Part shown: piece by piece, positions 35,315-43,896 of the stretch
Layout of the letters: each line of letters starts with the position of its first letter
Numbering within the stretch: position 1 is the stretch's first letter
Source of the DNA: Rhodophyticola sp017644125
GTDB lineage: Bacteria; Pseudomonadota; Alphaproteobacteria; Rhodobacterales; Rhodobacteraceae
Reading direction: 5' to 3' (one strand)
Assembly (NCBI RefSeq): GCF_042140125.1
Contig: NZ_CP159473.1
DNA length: 64,000 bases
The notes under the pieces: generated by a model
The model's input: only the letters and a program-made list of their open reading frames with translations
What the model was told of the DNA's origin: nothing
Databases searched by the model: none
Position numbers and translations under genes: made by a program

Positions 35315-36472
35315 ATGACAAAACTGACCTGGGGTATGATCGGCGGTGGCGAAGGCAGCCAGATCGGCCCGGCACATCGTCTTGGCGCGGGGCTGGATGG
35401 CGAATTCTCCTTCGTGGCCGGCGCTTTGGACCACCGGCCCGATGCAGGGCGTGCATATGGACAGGCCCTGGGACTGGATGCGGATCGGTCCTATGGCGAC
35501 TGGCGCGAAATGCTGGAGGGCGAACGCGCGCGCGCCGACAGGGTCGATCTGGTCACCGTCGCAACACCGAATGCCACGCATTTCGAAATCACCAAAGCGT
35601 TTCTCGAAGGCGGGTTTCACGTGCTTTGCGAAAAGCCGATGACGATGACCGTGGCGGAAGGTGAAGAGATCGTAAGTATTGCGAAGGAAACGGGAAAGAT
35701 CTGTGCCGTCAACTACGGCTATTCCGGGTATTCGCTGGTCAGGCACATGAAAGCCATGGTCGCCCGCGGCGATATCGGAAAAATCCGCGTTGTGGTGGCG
35801 GAGTTTGCGCACGGGCACCATGCGGATGCCGCGGATGCCGATAATCCGCGGGTGCGGTGGCGCTACGACCCGGCGCAGGCGGGCGTCTCGGCCCAGTTTG
35901 CAGATTGCGGGATTCACGCGATGCATATGGCATCTTTCGTGACCGGCCAGGAGGTTGAACGCCTCAGCGCCGATACGATTTCCGCGATCGGCAGCAGGGT
36001 GCTGGAAGATGACGCCATGGTGAATTTCCGTATGAGCGGCGGCGCAACAGGCCGGCTCTGGACCAGTTCCGTGGCGATCGGGCGGCAGCACGGTCTGACT
36101 TTGCAGGTTTTCGGCGAGACGGGCGGGCTCAGATGGGCGCAGGAGCAGCCGAACCAGTTGTACTACATGCCCCTGGGCCAGCGCCTGCAGGTGATCGAGC
36201 GCGGCGAGGCAGGTCTCAGCCCGGAAGCAGACCGCGCCAGCCGGGTGACCATCGGCCATTCGGAAGGTATGCCGCTTGCTTTTGCGAATATCTACAAGGA
36301 TTTGGCCGAAGCGATCCGGGCACGAAAAGAAGGCCGGACAATGGATCCGGCAGCCAATCTCTACCCCCGGGCGGAGGACGGGCTGCGATCCATGGCGGCT
36401 GTATTCGCGGTGGCCGAAAGCGGCAAGGCCGAGGGCAAATGGGTGAATGCGCGGCCGCCCATGTTTCGCTGA
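35315..36472 (+). CDS. Gfo/Idh/MocA-family oxidoreductase
   Basis: 385-aa third Idh-like dehydrogenase of the locus. N-terminus LTWGMIGGGEGSQIGPAHRLG, lysine in LCEKPMTMTVAEGEEI, and FADCGIHAMHMASFVTG as the catalytic region. The GGGEGSQIGPAHR motif marks a subgroup often found in inositol loci but with less well defined substrates. Starts 13 bases after iolE. It ends facing the LacI regulator, with a 121-bp convergent gap. Confidence 0.85.
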   Translation: MTKLTWGMIGGGEGSQIGPAHRLGAGLDGEFSFVAGALDHRPDAGRAYGQALGLDADRSYGDWREMLEGERARADRVDLVTVATPNATHFEITKAFLEGGFHVLCEKPMTMTVAEGEEIVSIAKETGKICAVNYGYSGYSLVRHMKAMVARGDIGKIRVVVAEFAHGHHADAADADNPRVRWRYDPAQAGVSAQFADCGIHAMHMASFVTGQEVERLSADTISAIGSRVLEDDAMVNFRMSGGATGRLWTSSVAIGRQHGLTLQVFGETGGLRWAQEQPNQLYYMPLGQRLQVIERGEAGLSPEADRASRVTIGHSEGMPLAFANIYKDLAEAIRARKEGRTMDPAANLYPRAEDGLRSMAAVFAVAESGKAEGKWVNARPPMFR

Positions 36473-36593
36473 CAGGCCCGTATCCGCCCGCGCGCATTTG
36501 GCGAAACCCGCGTGGCAGCCGTCCCGGCCGGATCGTCCGGTCGCGCATACCGAGGGGAGGCCGCCGCCCTCCGGCTCGATCAGGGCGGAAAGC

Positions 36594-37607
36594 TCATGGC
36601 GAGACCGGATAGGCTGGCGGGCGCAGCGTTCCCCGCTCCACGATCCGGCAGGGGAACAGCCGCGCCTCCGGCGTGCGGTCGGGCTTGTCGACGGTGGCCA
36701 CGACCAGTTCGATGGAGGAATTGATGATCTCGCCAATGGGCTGACGGATGGTGGTGAGGTTGATGTTTTCCCACCCTGCCATCTCCATGTCGTTCAATCC
36801 GATGATCCCGATATCGCCGGGCACCGAAAGTCCGGCATCCTTCACCGCGCTTAGCGCGCCGATGGACAACACGTCGTCACCGCAGAAATAGGCCTCTGCC
36901 GGGTCGGAGGTCAGCAGCCTGATCATTTCCGAACGGCCTGCATCGAACGAATACTCGGATGCGAAACTGTGGCTGACCGTCATGCCGGGGTTGCCTTGCA
37001 TCACATCCATGAAGCCGATCAGGCGATCCTGTGTCGAGGTGGCCCGTTCGGGCCCGCCCAGAAATGACACGCGGGTGTAGCCGCGATCGATCAGGGTCTG
37101 CGCAGCCATCCGGCCACATTCCTGGTTGTCGATGCCGACCACATGCACCTCGGGCATGGACGCGCGGCGGCCGAAGGAATGCACCACCGGAACGCCTGCA
37201 TCGCGGAACGCCTTGGCGAAGCTGGGCGGCAACGTGGAGGAGGCGACGATCACCCCGTCGACGGAGTACTGGCGCAGCATCCGCACCGAATTGGCCGGAT
37301 CGACCTCGTGACTGAGATTGACCAGAAGCGGGCGCAGGCCACGGTCCTGAAGGCCGCGGGTGAAGAGATCGAACACCTCCAGAAAGATCGGGTTGTGGAA
37401 GTTGTTCGACACAAGCCCGATCAGCTTGGTCCGGCCCGTTGTGAGGCTGGAGGCCAGCGCATTGGGGCTGTAGCCCAGTTCATCGGCGGCCTTTTCCACC
37501 TTGCGGCGGGTCTTGTCGGAGACCGAGGCGCCTTCGGTGAACGTGCGCGACACCGCCGAGCGCGACACGCCGGCACGTTCGGCGACATCTTTCAGAGTTA
37601 CGGCCAT
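36594..37607 (-). CDS. LacI-family repressor of the inositol genes (IolR-like)
   Basis: 337-aa LacI-type regulator. The DNA-binding headpiece (VTLKDVAERAGVSRSAVSRTF, residues 3-23) is followed by a periplasmic-binding-like sugar-sensing domain (IGLVSNNFHNPIFLEVFDLFTRG onwards). I use the ATG at 37607, which begins the typical headpiece; an ATG at 37652 would add 15 atypical residues. It is flanked by inositol catabolic genes and the importer. An 18-bp palindrome 85 bases upstream and an identical core at 33239 are its probable operators, implying it controls itself, the importer and the catabolic operons. Confidence 0.88.
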   Translation of the reverse strand: MAVTLKDVAERAGVSRSAVSRTFTEGASVSDKTRRKVEKAADELGYSPNALASSLTTGRTKLIGLVSNNFHNPIFLEVFDLFTRGLQDRGLRPLLVNLSHEVDPANSVRMLRQYSVDGVIVASSTLPPSFAKAFRDAGVPVVHSFGRRASMPEVHVVGIDNQECGRMAAQTLIDRGYTRVSFLGGPERATSTQDRLIGFMDVMQGNPGMTVSHSFASEYSFDAGRSEMIRLLTSDPAEAYFCGDDVLSIGALSAVKDAGLSVPGDIGIIGLNDMEMAGWENINLTTIRQPIGEIINSSIELVVATVDKPDRTPEARLFPCRIVERGTLRPPAYPVSP

Positions 37608-37691
37608 GCGTCCCCGTGATCCGATTGCAAAGCTTCCCATCCCTTTTTTCATACAAAAAGACCGAAATCACCATGCCTTGCTTCACCCGTT

Positions 37692-37709
37692 TTTGCAACC
37701 GGTTGCAAA
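37692..37709. promoter_or_regulatory. IolR-type operator between the LacI gene and the importer
   Basis: Perfect 18-bp palindrome TTTGCAACCGGTTGCAAA, containing the same 16-bp core as at 33239-33254. It lies 85 bases before the LacI gene and 90 bases before the binding-protein gene, well placed to control both divergent transcripts. Confidence 0.82.
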
Positions 37710-37798
37710 GTGGCGCGATTCGTGGTTACGATTTCGCCAAGGCGGAGAAAACCGCGAATGCCCGTGTCCGCCGGCGGGGAAACTCTTGGGAGGAACCA

Positions 37799-38749
37799 AT
37801 GACATCATTTCTGAAAACGGCCGCGATGACCGCACTTGTCGCCGCAGCGCCGCTTCTGGCAGCCGGTCAGGCCGCCGCCGAAGGAGAACGCTATGTTCTG
37901 GTCAGCCATGCGCCCGACAGCGACAGCTGGTGGAACACGATCCGCAACGCACTGGCGCTGGCGGGTGAGCAGATGGGCGTCGAGGTGGAGTACCGCAACC
38001 CGCCCACCGGCGACATCGCCGATATGGCGCGCATCATCGAACAGGCCACCGCGTCGGGCCCCGACGGCATCATCACCACGCTGGCGGATTTCGATGTGCT
38101 CTCCGGCCCGATCCGGGCCGCCGTGGACAGCGGGGTGGATGTGATCATCATGAATTCCGGCACCCCGGAACAGGCCGCCGAAGTGGGCGCGCTGATGTAT
38201 GTGGGACAGCCCGAATACGATGCGGGACTGGCCGCGGGCCAGCGGGCCGCGCGGGACGGGGTGACCTCCTTCCTTTGCGTGAACCACGTTATCTCCAACC
38301 CGGTCGTCGCGGAGCGTTGCCAGGGCTTTGCCGACGGTCTGGGCGTGGATCTGGGCGACTCGATGATCGACAGCGGCACCGACCCGTCGGAAATCCAGAA
38401 CCGGGTTTTGGCCTATCTGAACGCCAATCCCGACACCGACGCGATCCTGACACTCGGGCCGACCTCGGCAGACCCGACCATTCTGGCGCTGGAAAGCAAC
38501 GGCATGGCCGGCGACATCTATTTCGGCACCTTCGATCTGGGCGATAACATCGTTGAGGCGATCCGCGATGGCGTCATCGAATGGGGTATCGACCAGCAGC
38601 CCTTCCTGCAGGCCTATCTGCCGGTTGTCGTGCTGACGAACTACCACCGTTACGGCGTGCTGCCGGGCAACAACATCAACTCCGGCCCCGGCTTCATCAC
38701 CGCAGACGGTCTGGAACTGGTTGAAGAGTTCGCCGGCGAGTTCCGCTGA
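37799..38749 (+). CDS. ABC importer substrate-binding protein, inositol type
   Basis: 316-aa periplasmic binding protein of the ribose/inositol (peripla_BP_4) type. Signal peptide MTSFLKTAAMTALVAAAPLLAAG, cut probably after QAAA. Body includes YVLVSHAPDSDSWWNTIRNAL and GPDGIITTLADFDVL, the beta-alpha repeats of the family. GGGAGGAA precedes the ATG at 37799. First gene of the importer operon under the operator at 37692. Myo-inositol is the likely ligand because of the surrounding genes. Confidence 0.88.
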   Translation: MTSFLKTAAMTALVAAAPLLAAGQAAAEGERYVLVSHAPDSDSWWNTIRNALALAGEQMGVEVEYRNPPTGDIADMARIIEQATASGPDGIITTLADFDVLSGPIRAAVDSGVDVIIMNSGTPEQAAEVGALMYVGQPEYDAGLAAGQRAARDGVTSFLCVNHVISNPVVAERCQGFADGLGVDLGDSMIDSGTDPSEIQNRVLAYLNANPDTDAILTLGPTSADPTILALESNGMAGDIYFGTFDLGDNIVEAIRDGVIEWGIDQQPFLQAYLPVVVLTNYHRYGVLPGNNINSGPGFITADGLELVEEFAGEFR

Positions 38750-38823
38750 GCGGCCAAGGGCCTGATGGCGCGGCGACGGGAGGGTTGTCGCGCCATTTCT
38801 GACACGGGAAGGGGGAGGAAGAG

Positions 38824-39936
38824 ATGTCCGACACGGCAACAGGAGACGAACGCGTCAAGGAAATGTCGGGGTTCAGAAAGGCCCTGATCCGCCCCGAACT
38901 GGGCGGGATCGTCGGCACCGTCGCGGTATTCACCTTCTTTCTGCTCTTTGCCGCCGACAGCGGCATGTTCAATGCGCAGGGCATCATGAACTGGTCCACG
39001 GTTTCGGCGCAGTTCATGATCATCGCGGTCGGCGCCTGCATGTTGATGATCGCGGGCGAGTTCGATCTCTCCGTCGGTTCGATGATCGGGTTCGCGGGCA
39101 TGTCCATCGCGATTTTCTCGGTCACGCTGGGCTGGCCCGTCTGGATCGCGATCCTCACTACCTTCGCGCTCTGCATCTCGATCGGGGCGCTGAACGGCTA
39201 CATCGTGATCAAGACCGGCCTGCCCAGTTTCATCGTGACGCTCGCGGCGCTGTTCATCCTGCGCGGGTTCACCATCTTCTTTCCGCAGACCATCGAGCGG
39301 CGCACCATCATCGGCGGGATCGACGACGCCGCCGAAGGGGATTGGCTTGCGCCGTTTTTCGGAGGCGAGATCGGACAGCCGATTTTCGTCTGGCTCGCCG
39401 ATCTAGGCCTGATCGACGTGTTCGAACGGGGCAACCGGGCGGGCGAGCCGGTGATCGACGGCATTCCGATGCTGATCGTATGGGCCATCGCGCTGGTGAT
39501 TTTCGGGCATATCGTGCTGACCCGCACCCGGTTCGGCAACTGGATCTTTGCCGCGGGCGGCGATGCGCAGGCGGCGCGCTATGTCGGCGTACCGGTGAAC
39601 CGCGTGAAGATCCTGATGTTCATGTTCACGGCCTTTTGCGCAACCGTCTTCGCCACTTGCCAAGTGATGGAGTTCGGGTCCGCCGGGGCCGATCGGGGCG
39701 TTCTGAAAGAGTTCGAGGCGATCATCGCGGTGGTGATCGGCGGCGCGCTTCTGACCGGCGGCTACGGTTCGGTCGTGGGGGCCGCTCTGGGCGCGCTGAT
39801 CTTCGGCGTGGTGCAGCAGGGGCTGTTCTTTGCCGGCGTCGAATCGAGCCTGTTCCGGGTCTTTCTGGGCGTCATCCTGCTCTTCGCGGTGATCCTGAAC
39901 ACCTATATTCGCCGCATCATCACGGGGGAGCGTTGA
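38824..39936 (+). CDS. ABC importer permease, inositol type
   Basis: 370-aa inner-membrane permease of the RbsC-like branch (BPD_transp_2). About ten hydrophobic segments; the conserved region GEFDLSVGSMIGFAGMS follows the third helix, and a loop of about 60 polar residues with IERRTIIGGID lies in the middle. GGAGGAAGAG precedes the ATG. Two bases separate it from the ATPase gene. Confidence 0.9.
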   Translation: MSDTATGDERVKEMSGFRKALIRPELGGIVGTVAVFTFFLLFAADSGMFNAQGIMNWSTVSAQFMIIAVGACMLMIAGEFDLSVGSMIGFAGMSIAIFSVTLGWPVWIAILTTFALCISIGALNGYIVIKTGLPSFIVTLAALFILRGFTIFFPQTIERRTIIGGIDDAAEGDWLAPFFGGEIGQPIFVWLADLGLIDVFERGNRAGEPVIDGIPMLIVWAIALVIFGHIVLTRTRFGNWIFAAGGDAQAARYVGVPVNRVKILMFMFTAFCATVFATCQVMEFGSAGADRGVLKEFEAIIAVVIGGALLTGGYGSVVGAALGALIFGVVQQGLFFAGVESSLFRVFLGVILLFAVILNTYIRRIITGER

Positions 39937-39937
39937 G

Positions 39938-40726
39938 ATGGCTACCGGACACGCACCCATCGTCGAAATGAAGAACATCGAGAAGCATTTCGGCTCGGTC
40001 ATTGCGCTGAACGGCGTCACGGTGGAGGTCTATCCCGGCGAATGCCATTGCCTGTTGGGCGATAACGGCGCGGGGAAATCGACCTTCATCAAGACCATGT
40101 CGGGCGTTCACAAACCCACAAGAGGCGAGATCTTCTTCGAAGGCAAACCGATGCAGTTCGACGACCCCCGCGACGCGATCGCGGCGGGGATTGCAACGGT
40201 CTACCAGGATCTCGCGATGATCCCGCTGATGAGCGTCAGCCGCAATTTCTTCATGGGAAACGAACCGCTGCGCAGGATCGGGCCGATCAAGCTGTTCGAT
40301 CATGAGCATGCGAACCGCGTGACCATGGACGAAATGAAGAAGATGGGCATCAACCTGCGGGGGCCGGATCAGGCGGTCGGCACGCTGTCCGGCGGCGAAC
40401 GCCAGACGGTCGCGATTGCCCGGGCGGTCCATTTCGGGGCCAAGGTGCTGATCCTTGACGAACCGACAAGCGCGCTTGGCGTGCGGCAGACCGCCAATGT
40501 GCTGGCCACCGTGGACAAGGTGCGCAAGAAGGGCATCGCGGTGGTGTTCATCACCCATAATGTCCGCCATGCGATGGCGGTGGGCGACAGGTTCACGGTG
40601 TTGAACCGGGGCACCACGCTCGGCACCGCGCAACGCGGGCAGATCACGCCCGAAGATCTGCAGGACATGATGGCCGGAGGACAGGAACTGGTCGCGCTGG
40701 AAGGCTCTCTCGGCGGAACGGTCTGA
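39938..40726 (+). CDS. ABC importer ATPase, inositol type
   Basis: 262-aa ATPase with one nucleotide-binding domain: Walker A GDNGAGKSTFIKT, Q-loop in ATVYQDLAMIP, signature LSGGERQTVAIARAV, Walker B VLILDEPTSAL. Ribose-type importers usually carry a 500-residue double-domain ATPase, so this single-domain form must work as a homodimer. It ends the importer operon; a terminator follows. Confidence 0.92.
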   Translation: MATGHAPIVEMKNIEKHFGSVIALNGVTVEVYPGECHCLLGDNGAGKSTFIKTMSGVHKPTRGEIFFEGKPMQFDDPRDAIAAGIATVYQDLAMIPLMSVSRNFFMGNEPLRRIGPIKLFDHEHANRVTMDEMKKMGINLRGPDQAVGTLSGGERQTVAIARAVHFGAKVLILDEPTSALGVRQTANVLATVDKVRKKGIAVVFITHNVRHAMAVGDRFTVLNRGTTLGTAQRGQITPEDLQDMMAGGQELVALEGSLGGTV

Positions 40727-40784
40727 CCCGGGACGCAGGACCGGCGCGGGCGTATCACCAAGACCCGCGCATCTGAAGCCGGTA

Positions 40785-40825
40785 CGCCCAAGCCCCTGAA
40801 AACAGACATTTAGGGCGGTTTTTTT
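40785..40825 (+). terminator. Probable terminator after the inositol importer
   Basis: GCCCCT (40792-40797) can pair with AGGGC (40812-40816) with one bulge, followed by a T7 run (40819-40825). It lies about 60 bases after the ATPase stop. The stem is short, so confidence is moderate. Confidence 0.5.
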
Positions 40826-40891
40826 GTAGGAACCTTCTGGACCTGAAGGAGCCATCGGGCGATGCTTCCCCAAGGGACGGGGAGATCGGCA

Positions 40892-42325
40892 ATGACGGGA
40901 CTGGCGCAGCATTACATCGCGGGGCTTTGGCGCGACGATGGCGCGCGCCCGCGCCCAAGCGTGAACCCCGCCGATGACACCCCGCTTGGCAGATACGTCC
41001 CCGGCAACGCCGCGCTGGCCGATGAGGCGGCAACTGCGGCGCGGGCAGCGTTTGACGACGGCCTATGGGCGGCCTCCCCCGGTTGCGGGCGCAGCTGCTG
41101 CATGAATTCGCGGACCGGCTTGCCGAGGCGAAGGATGACATCGCGGATCTGGTCGTGGCCGAGAATGGCAAGCTCCGGTCGGAGGCGATGGGTGAAACCA
41201 TGGCTGGCATCTCCGAGAAGTCGGTACTATGCCGGGCTTGCGCGCAATATCCGGGGCTCGATGCAGGAAATGGCGCCGGGACAGATATCCCTGTTTCACC
41301 GGGAAGCGGCCGGAGTTGCCGGCATCATCGTGCCATGGAACGCGCCGGTCACGCTGCTGGTGCGATCGCTGGCCCCTGCACTGGCGGCGGGCTGTACGGC
41401 GGTGATCAAGCCCGCGGCGCAGACGCCTCTGGTGCATGCGCGGGTCATGCAATGCCTGGCCGAATGCCCCTCCCTGCCTGCGGGCGTGATCAATTCGGTC
41501 AATGAAAACGGGATCGAGGTTGGGCAGGCCATGGTCGCCTCGCCCCTGATCGACGTGATCAGTTTCACCGGGTCGAGCCGTACGGGGCGCAAGATCATGG
41601 AAGGTGCTGCGGCCACGTTGAAACGCGTCGGGCTGGAACTGGGGGGCAAGGCGCCGTCGGTGATCTTCGAAGATGCCGATCTGGATCTGGCGGTGCGGCG
41701 ATTGACCCACGGTTCGCTGGCGATTGCCGGTCAGATGTGTGCCGCCGCCGCGCGGTTTCTAGTCCACGACAGCGTCGCCGCGGATTTCGCGGAGCGGATG
41801 ACGGCCGGATTGAAGGCGGTGCGCGTCGGCCCCGGCGCCGACCCGTCAAGCGGGATGGGTGCGCTGATCGACACGGCCAATCAGGCGCGCCTGATGCGAC
41901 TGATCGAGCAGGCCGGCGACGAAGGACGGATGATGCTGAAAGGCGGGCCGCTGGAAACAGGCGCGTTCCTGACACCCACTCTCTTCGGGATCGACGATGT
42001 GCGCTCCCCGCTCGTGCAGGAGGAACTGTTCGGCCCGATCATCTCTTTCGAGACGTTCGGGGACGAGGCCGAAGCGGTCGCCAAGGCCAATGCAACGGTC
42101 TACGGGCTGGCGGCCTCGGTCTTCACCCGCGACCATGCCCGCGCGATGCGGATGTCGCGGGCGATCCGGGCGGGCACGGTCTGGATCAACGCGCATCTGC
42201 GACTGTTCGCGGAGGCCGAAACGGGCGGCTACGGACAGTCGGGACTGGGCCGGTTGCATGGGCCCGAAGGCCTCCACGATTTTCTGGAAACCAAGCATAT
42301 CTTCATGGAGCCCGGTGTCGCATGA
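40892..42325 (+). CDS. Aldehyde dehydrogenase with an internal out-of-frame segment
   Basis: 477-aa NAD-dependent aldehyde dehydrogenase. Normal parts: start QHYIAGLWRDDGARPRPSVN, cofactor motif VPWNAPVTLLVRSLAPALAA, base region ELGGKAPSVIFEDADLDLA, nucleophile in GQMCAAAARFLV. Between about 41080 and 41220 the protein is scrambled (SPGCGRSCCMNSRTGLP and on), while another frame reads the expected helix LRAQLLHEFADRLAEAKDDI. A missing C in the C5 run at 41076-41080 and an extra base by about 41221 explain this. The frame is restored, so the gene stays open, but about 47 residues are altered. Its stop overlaps the next gene (ATGA). Substrate unknown. Confidence 0.75.
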   Translation: MTGLAQHYIAGLWRDDGARPRPSVNPADDTPLGRYVPGNAALADEAATAARAAFDDGLWAASPGCGRSCCMNSRTGLPRRRMTSRIWSWPRMASSGRRRWVKPWLASPRSRYYAGLARNIRGSMQEMAPGQISLFHREAAGVAGIIVPWNAPVTLLVRSLAPALAAGCTAVIKPAAQTPLVHARVMQCLAECPSLPAGVINSVNENGIEVGQAMVASPLIDVISFTGSSRTGRKIMEGAAATLKRVGLELGGKAPSVIFEDADLDLAVRRLTHGSLAIAGQMCAAAARFLVHDSVAADFAERMTAGLKAVRVGPGADPSSGMGALIDTANQARLMRLIEQAGDEGRMMLKGGPLETGAFLTPTLFGIDDVRSPLVQEELFGPIISFETFGDEAEAVAKANATVYGLAASVFTRDHARAMRMSRAIRAGTVWINAHLRLFAEAETGGYGQSGLGRLHGPEGLHDFLETKHIFMEPGVA

Positions 42326-43896
42326 CCCGGCATGATGTGATCATCGTCGGGGGCGGCCCGGTGGGCATGGGGCTGGCCATCGATCTGGGTCAGCGCGGAC
42401 TGCGTGTCGCGGTGGTGGAGCGCCATGTTGCGCCGCAGCCGATCCCGAAAGGCCAGAACCTGACGCAGCGAACGCTGGAAAACATCGATGCGTGGGGCTG
42501 CGAGCCCGAGTTGCGCGCGGCCCGCGTGGTGCCCCGCGGCGTGGCCAATGGCGGCTTGGTGACCTATGGCGCGCTGTTGAGCGATTACCATTACGACTGG
42601 TTCCCGCGGGAAAAGGTGCAGCCCTTCTACGGGCAGGCGCTGGACCGGTTGCCGCAATACGAGACCGAGCGGGTTCTGCGGGCCCGCGCCGCGAGTATCG
42701 ACGCCATCGACACGTTCTATGGCTGGTCTTTCGACGGGCTGTCGCAGGATGCCGACGGTGTGACGATCGGGATCGCCGAGCACAAGGGGGACGGCCGGCA
42801 GGTTCTGCGGGCCGCATTTGCGGTGGGCTGCGACGGCAGCCGATCGGCCACGCGCGATGCGGCGGAGATCACGCAGAGCCTGTCGGATCATGACCGGCGA
42901 ATGGCGCTGCTGGTGTTCCGCTCCCCCGAATTGCATCGGCTATTGGGTGAGCGCTATGCGGAACGGTCGTTCTACAATGCGATCAGCCCGGAGCTAGATG
43001 GCTATTGGCTTTTTCTTGGGCGGGTGGATCTGGGCCGGGACTGGTTCTTTCACGCGCCGGTGCCCGACGGCACGACGGAGGAGACATTCGACGCGGCCGG
43101 GTTCCTGCACAAGGCCGTGGGCCGCCCGTTCGATCTGGAGATCACGCATACCGGGTTCTGGGATCTGCGCGTGGCGCTGGCCGATACCTATCGCAAGGGC
43201 CGCGTGTTCATCGCCGGCGATGCGGCCCATAGCCACCCGCCCTATGGCGGCTACGGGATCAATACCGGGTTCGAGGATGCGCGAAACCTGGGCTGGAAGC
43301 TGGCCGCGGCGTTGCAGGGCTGGGCCGGTGAACGGCTGCTGGACAGCTTTGATGCGGAACGCCGCCCGGTCTTTGCCTCCACCGCGCGCGATTTCATCGA
43401 ACGGTTCATCAAGGAGGATCGGGCGTTTCTGGCGCGCTACAGCCCCGAAAAGGACGAGGAGGCGTTCAGAAAAGCCTGGTTCGCGCGGCCCGAAGGCGCA
43501 TCCGAGATCGTGGCGTTCGAGCCGCATTACGAAGGCTCCCCCATCTTGGCGGGGCCGGGCCATCCGGGTGCGCGGGGCGATCATCGGTTCGAGGCGCGCG
43601 CGGGGCATCATCTGGCCCCCCGCGGGCTGAGCGACGGGCGCACCACCTATGACGCCCTGGGAACGGGTTTCACCCTTCTGGCCTTTGATCGGCCGGGACT
43701 GGCAGGCGAAATGGCGACGGCCGCCGCCGAGCTCTCCGTGCCGCTGACGGTGGTGACCGACAGCTATGCGGATGAACGGCTGGATTATGCCGCGCGCGCC
43801 ATTCTGGTCAGGCCAGACGGGTTCGTGGCCTGGGCCGGCGACGACGTCGAAGATCCCGGAGCGATGCTGGCGATGGCGGTCGGACGCGCGGTCTAG
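42322..43896 (+). CDS. FAD-dependent aromatic-ring hydroxylase (MhpA/PheA-like)
   Basis: 524-aa flavin monooxygenase. FAD motifs: VIIVGGGPVGMGLAIDLGQRG at the start, CDGSRSATRDA about residue 170, and FIAGDAAHSHPPYGGYGINTG about residue 300. The last 150 residues resemble the thioredoxin-like tail of phenol and hydroxyphenylpropionate hydroxylases. It probably hydroxylates a phenolic or heteroaromatic ring. Coupled to the aldehyde dehydrogenase (ATGA overlap). Its stop overlaps the stop of the convergent OsmC-like gene by four bases (CTAG). Confidence 0.85.
   Translation: MTRHDVIIVGGGPVGMGLAIDLGQRGLRVAVVERHVAPQPIPKGQNLTQRTLENIDAWGCEPELRAARVVPRGVANGGLVTYGALLSDYHYDWFPREKVQPFYGQALDRLPQYETERVLRARAASIDAIDTFYGWSFDGLSQDADGVTIGIAEHKGDGRQVLRAAFAVGCDGSRSATRDAAEITQSLSDHDRRMALLVFRSPELHRLLGERYAERSFYNAISPELDGYWLFLGRVDLGRDWFFHAPVPDGTTEETFDAAGFLHKAVGRPFDLEITHTGFWDLRVALADTYRKGRVFIAGDAAHSHPPYGGYGINTGFEDARNLGWKLAAALQGWAGERLLDSFDAERRPVFASTARDFIERFIKEDRAFLARYSPEKDEEAFRKAWFARPEGASEIVAFEPHYEGSPILAGPGHPGARGDHRFEARAGHHLAPRGLSDGRTTYDALGTGFTLLAFDRPGLAGEMATAAAELSVPLTVVTDSYADERLDYAARAILVRPDGFVAWAGDDVEDPGAMLAMAVGRAV

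Noticed and set aside
40862..40891. Earlier ATG for the aldehyde dehydrogenase
   Set aside because: The ATG at 40892 has a better placed GGGGAGA and fits the family N-terminus.
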